Source: Saprospiraceae bacterium
GTDB lineage: Bacteria; Bacteroidota; Bacteroidia; Chitinophagales; Saprospiraceae
Direction: 5' to 3'
Assembly: GCA_014379665.1 (NCBI GenBank)
Contig: JACMLK010000304.1
Coordinates: 1-9,318, forward strand
Length of the DNA: 9,318 bases
The translations under genes were made by a program, and so were the position numbers. The notes under the pieces are model-generated. The model was not told where the DNA came from and did not search any database. It worked only from the letters and a program-made list of their open reading frames with translations. Below, one piece after another: positions 6,810 through 9,318 of this stretch (positions are counted from its first letter, which is position 1; the number at the start of each line of letters is the position of its first letter).

Positions 6810-7817
6810 ATGTCAGACGAGATTAAGCAATTAAAACAATATCTTTCTTTGCCAAAGGAGATAGCCATCATTACTCATAGAAATCCGGATGGTGATGCTA
6901 TGGGATCGTCGTTAGGTCTGGCAGCATATCTTCGGAAATTAAACCATTCTGTCAAAGTAATATATCCATCTGAATATCCGATAGGGTTTGCCTATATGAC
7001 TAATGTACATCAGGTTATTATTTTTGATCTGGATCAAAATGCTGCAAGGTTGGCTATTGATAAAGCGGATTTAATTTTTTGTCTGGATTTTAATGGATTG
7101 GACAGGGTAGACAAACTTGGAGAAAATATACAATACAGCAAGGCAAAAAAAGTACTTATCGACCATCATTTGGATCCTGAGCCATTCACTGATATTGAAT
7201 TTTCCGAAACAGAGGCCAGCAGTACCTGTGAATTGGTATTTAAAGTGATAGATGAATTGGGAGACAGAAATCAGATTGACTCTGCAATTGGAGATTGTCT
7301 CTTTACAGGGCTTGTCACTGATACAGGTTCGTTCAGATATGGAACAAGACCATATACCTATGAGGTAGCTGGAATACTGAAATCATTAGGAGTAGATGAT
7401 TATAAACTGGCAGATAAAATATTTAATTCACAGAAAGAAAAACACCTGAGATTGCTTGGTCATTGTCTTGCTAACAGAATGGAGGTGATGAATGATTATG
7501 GTGTAGGTATTATGTGGTTAACAAAAAAGGATTATATTGATTTTGACATCCAGAGAGGTGATACTGAAGGTATAGTCAATTACATGTTAATGATGGAGAA
7601 TATAAAAGTGGCTGCTTTTGTTACAGAGCAACCCACTATCATTAAAATATCACTTAGAAGTAAAGGAGATATTTCAGTTCAGGAAATAGCAGCCAAATAT
7701 TTTAATGGCGGTGGACATAAAAATGCATCAGGAGGTGGGGTTTATGCCAGTCTGAATGATATTATTGAGAAAATTAAAAAAGTGATGCCACAATATTTAC
7801 CTAAAGTTCTGCATTAA
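6810..7817 (+). CDS. DHH/DHHA1 phosphoesterase (NrnA-like oligoribonuclease / pAp phosphatase family)
   Basis: The protein belongs to the manganese-dependent DHH phosphoesterases. Relatives hydrolyse short oligoribonucleotides, pAp or cyclic-di-AMP products; the exact substrate here is not readable. Counting from the ATG at 6810 (335 residues), the motifs are ITHRNPDGDAMGS (21-33; H23, D27, D29), D93 in CLDFN, IDHH (117-120), DTGSFRY (171-177), and the DHHA1 signature NGGGHKNASGGG (299-310). All expected metal ligands are present. The frame is open back to an ATG at 6729, but the extra 27 residues (MKSYFIFREK...) have no counterpart that I know in the family, and they overlap the promoter boxes of both this gene and ndk. 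The family normally begins a few residues before the H-x-N-P-D-G-D motif, so 6810 is preferred. The FKBP gene follows after 48 bases, probably on the same mRNA. Confidence 0.9.
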   Translation: MSDEIKQLKQYLSLPKEIAIITHRNPDGDAMGSSLGLAAYLRKLNHSVKVIYPSEYPIGFAYMTNVHQVIIFDLDQNAARLAIDKADLIFCLDFNGLDRVDKLGENIQYSKAKKVLIDHHLDPEPFTDIEFSETEASSTCELVFKVIDELGDRNQIDSAIGDCLFTGLVTDTGSFRYGTRPYTYEVAGILKSLGVDDYKLADKIFNSQKEKHLRLLGHCLANRMEVMNDYGVGIMWLTKKDYIDFDIQRGDTEGIVNYMLMMENIKVAAFVTEQPTIIKISLRSKGDISVQEIAAKYFNGGGHKNASGGGVYASLNDIIEKIKKVMPQYLPKVLH

Positions 7818-7865
7818 AGAGAAATAATTTTTTTAGATATTAATTAATCCAATAAATTCAAACAA

Positions 7866-8759
7866 ATGAAATTTAATTTTTTAACGACGCTTTTTCTTAT
7901 CTCAATACTGATGGTTTCCTGTAAGCCTTCCGAAAATAAAACGCCTAGCGGATATACTTATAAAGTAGTATCAAAAGGAAGTGGAGAAGTGGCTAAAACG
8001 AATGATTACGTATTGTTTACTATAAAAATTACAGGTGACGACGGAAAAGTACTTCAGGAAATGAAGGAAGGTCCACAGATGCCCGTCATTCAGATTCCGG
8101 CTGAATTTCCAAAAGGAAAAGAGGCTAATGCCATCGTTGAATTATTGGCGGTCAGCCACGTCGGAGATCATTTTGTATTAAACATGCCTATAGACTCTAT
8201 TCCTAATGCTCCGGCTGATGTTCAAGCCATGAAATATATAGAATATGAAGTAGTGGTCAAAGCTATTAAAAATGAAGAACAGTATAAGGTATACATGGAT
8301 GAGCAGCAGGCCGAAGCTCAGGCGAAAATAGCCTCTAATATGGAAAAAGTCCCTGCCATTGAGGAGTTGGTAAAAACCACATTAGCTGATTATAAATCAG
8401 GAAAACTGGAAACAAAATCTACAGCATCAGGATTGAAATATTATGTAGTGACACAAGGTGAAGGAGCAAATGCGGCACCTGGTAATACTGTTCAGGTTCA
8501 ATATTATGGTACATTGATGGATGGGACAATGTTTGACAATTCTTTCAAGAGAGGCCAATCATTTCCATTTTCACTTGGAGCCGGTGAAGTGATCAAAGGT
8601 TGGGATGAAGGTATTGCGTTGTTGAACAAAGGTTCAAAAGCTTTTTTGTTTATACCTTATGCACTTGCTTATGGTGAAGCTGGTCAGGGGGCAACTATTC
8701 CTGCCAAATCTGATTTACTTTTTTATGTTGAACTGGAAGACATTTTAGGACAGAAATAG
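7866..8759 (+). CDS. FKBP-type peptidyl-prolyl isomerase lipoprotein with two FKBP-like domains
   Basis: This is a predicted envelope lipoprotein that catalyses or assists proline cis-trans isomerisation during protein folding outside the cytoplasm. The signal peptide ends in a lipobox, MVSC, with C19 as the lipidation site. Residues about 28-135 look like a degenerate FKBP domain (start NDYVLFTIKITGDDGKVL, end YIEYEVVVKAI). A charged, probably helical linker (136-185) follows. The C-terminal domain (about 186-296) is canonical: residues matching the FKBP pocket are Y213/Y214, F223, D224, F233/F235, V242, I243, W246, Y269 and F286. The first domain lacks the W/Y pocket residues and is probably not catalytic. 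Related lipoproteins (for example GldI) occur in gliding Bacteroidota, but I cannot call this one GldI. It is likely co-transcribed with the DHH gene and is followed by a strong terminator. Confidence 0.92.
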   Translation: MKFNFLTTLFLISILMVSCKPSENKTPSGYTYKVVSKGSGEVAKTNDYVLFTIKITGDDGKVLQEMKEGPQMPVIQIPAEFPKGKEANAIVELLAVSHVGDHFVLNMPIDSIPNAPADVQAMKYIEYEVVVKAIKNEEQYKVYMDEQQAEAQAKIASNMEKVPAIEELVKTTLADYKSGKLETKSTASGLKYYVVTQGEGANAAPGNTVQVQYYGTLMDGTMFDNSFKRGQSFPFSLGAGEVIKGWDEGIALLNKGSKAFLFIPYALAYGEAGQGATIPAKSDLLFYVELEDILGQK

Positions 8760-8786
8760 TCAGTAATCCGACTAGAAAAAATCATA

Positions 8787-8822
8787 TCCGGGATTCTGGT
8801 TTGAACAGAATTCCGGGTTTTT
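8787..8822 (+). terminator. Strong intrinsic terminator after the FKBP gene
   Basis: TCCGGGATTCTG (8787-8798) pairs with CAGAATTCCGGG (8806-8817) over 12 bp with two G-U pairs, around the 7-base loop GTTTGAA, and is followed by TTTTT (8818-8822). It lies 27 bases after the FKBP stop codon and about 27 bases before prfB, so it separates the DHH-FKBP transcript from prfB. Confidence 0.9.
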
Positions 8823-8848
8823 ACTTCATATAATAAACACGCAGGGCA

Positions 8849-9318
8849 ATGACTACTGAGCAGTTAGCTGATATCAGAGTGCGGTTGACAGCGGTAAGGA
8901 GGTATCTTTGACGTCGATCGCAGAATTATTGAAATAGAAGATAAAGAACAGTTATCTCTTGACCCGACTTTCTGGCAGGATGCCGAAAAAGCGGAAACTA
9001 TCCTTAGAGAACTTAAAGATAACAAGAAATGGGTTGAAAAATATGCGTCACTTGAGTCATTGACAGATGATTTAGACGTCTTGTTAGAATTTCAACGGGA
9101 AGGGGAAGCTACTGAATCAGAAGTGGACGAAAAATATCGCGAAATGCTGGCGTATCTGGATGACATTGAATTCAGAACCACCCTTGACCAGCCAGAGGAT
9201 CAACTAAATTGTATTCTGGAGATTAATGCCGGAGCCGGTGGGACAGAGGCTTGTGACTGGACATCGATGTTGTTTAGGATGTTTATCATGTGGGCAGAAA
9301 AAAATGGATTTAAAACCA
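8849..9318 (+). CDS. prfB: Peptide chain release factor 2, programmed +1 frameshift, 3'-truncated by window edge
   Basis: RF2 recognises UGA and UAA stop codons and triggers peptide release on the ribosome. The ATG at 8849 opens 20 codons (MTTEQLADIRVRLTAVRRYL) ending at an in-frame TGA at 8909-8911. Skipping T8909 continues the protein as DVDRRIIEIEDKEQLSLDP from 8910 and stays open to the window edge, about 156 residues in all. The downstream frame contains the RF2 hallmarks LDPTFWQD and LEINAGAGGTEACDWTSMLF, followed by FIMWAEKNGFK. The GGQ catalytic loop and the stop-recognition (SPF) region lie beyond the window. The pre-shift segment is 20 codons against 25 in E. coli. No promoter with TAnnTTTG is visible between the upstream terminator and the ATG; TATAAT at 8829-8834 has no partner box. 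Confidence 0.96.
8896..8912 (+). promoter_or_regulatory. prfB autoregulatory +1 frameshift site
   Basis: AAGGAGGT (8896-8903) is an internal Shine-Dalgarno sequence. It is followed by TAT, the slippery codon CTT (8906-8908), the stop TGA (8909-8911) and C8912. The order and the three-base spacing between Shine-Dalgarno and CTT match the classic RF2 site (AGGGGG TAT CTT TGA C). Low RF2 makes termination at UGA slow, the tRNA slips from CUU to UUU, and full-length RF2 is made. Confidence 0.97.

Noticed and set aside
8829..8834. TATAAT before prfB as a sigma-70 -10 box
   Set aside because: Bacteroidota primary sigma factors do not use this consensus, and no -35 partner exists; the position overlaps terminator sequence.
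8849..8911. prfB as a pseudogene broken by an early stop codon
   Set aside because: The TGA lies in an exact RF2 frameshift site, and the downstream frame is intact RF2.

Overview
The window is ordinary chromosomal DNA from a member of the Bacteroidota. The main clues are a GldG gliding-motility protein, Bacteroidota-type promoter boxes (TAnnTTTG), AT-rich sequence, start codons almost without Shine-Dalgarno sequences, and a KDO-8-phosphate synthase that implies lipopolysaccharide. The order cannot be fixed from this sequence; a Saprospiria- or Chitinophagia-like organism is a guess. No mobile element, CRISPR array, tRNA or rRNA was seen, and no stretch above 300 bases lacks a gene.

Layout, left to right. 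Bases 21-2752 (+) hold gldG and a DUF4340-type membrane-anchored protein, probably the tail of a gldFG-like ABC transporter operon whose ATPase and permease genes would lie upstream of the window. Bases 2829-4049 (+) hold a secreted zinc-dependent phospholipase C / S1-P1 nuclease-type enzyme with a TTG start. It converges on a leftward block: a DUF4159 exported protein (5472-6119), kdsA (4617-5447) and a four-helix membrane protein of unknown function (4083-4520) that has its own promoter box. ndk (6262-6684, -) is divergent from a DHH/DHHA1 phosphoesterase (best start 6810, +). That gene is followed by a two-domain FKBP-type prolyl isomerase lipoprotein (7866-8759, +), a strong intrinsic terminator (8787-8822), and the 5' part of prfB (8849 to the window edge), which carries the programmed +1 frameshift.

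The genes do not form one pathway. They cover envelope work (GldG/DUF4340, kdsA, FKBP lipoprotein, secreted Zn enzyme, DUF4159), nucleotide metabolism (ndk, DHH phosphoesterase) and translation termination (prfB). I found no convincing undescribed system. The observations most worth checking are: the prfB frameshift site, which has a near-perfect internal Shine-Dalgarno sequence while the gene starts have essentially none; a well-spaced promoter inside the longest DHH reading frame, which moves its start to 6810 and implies an almost leaderless mRNA; and an unassigned membrane protein with a TTG start downstream of kdsA.
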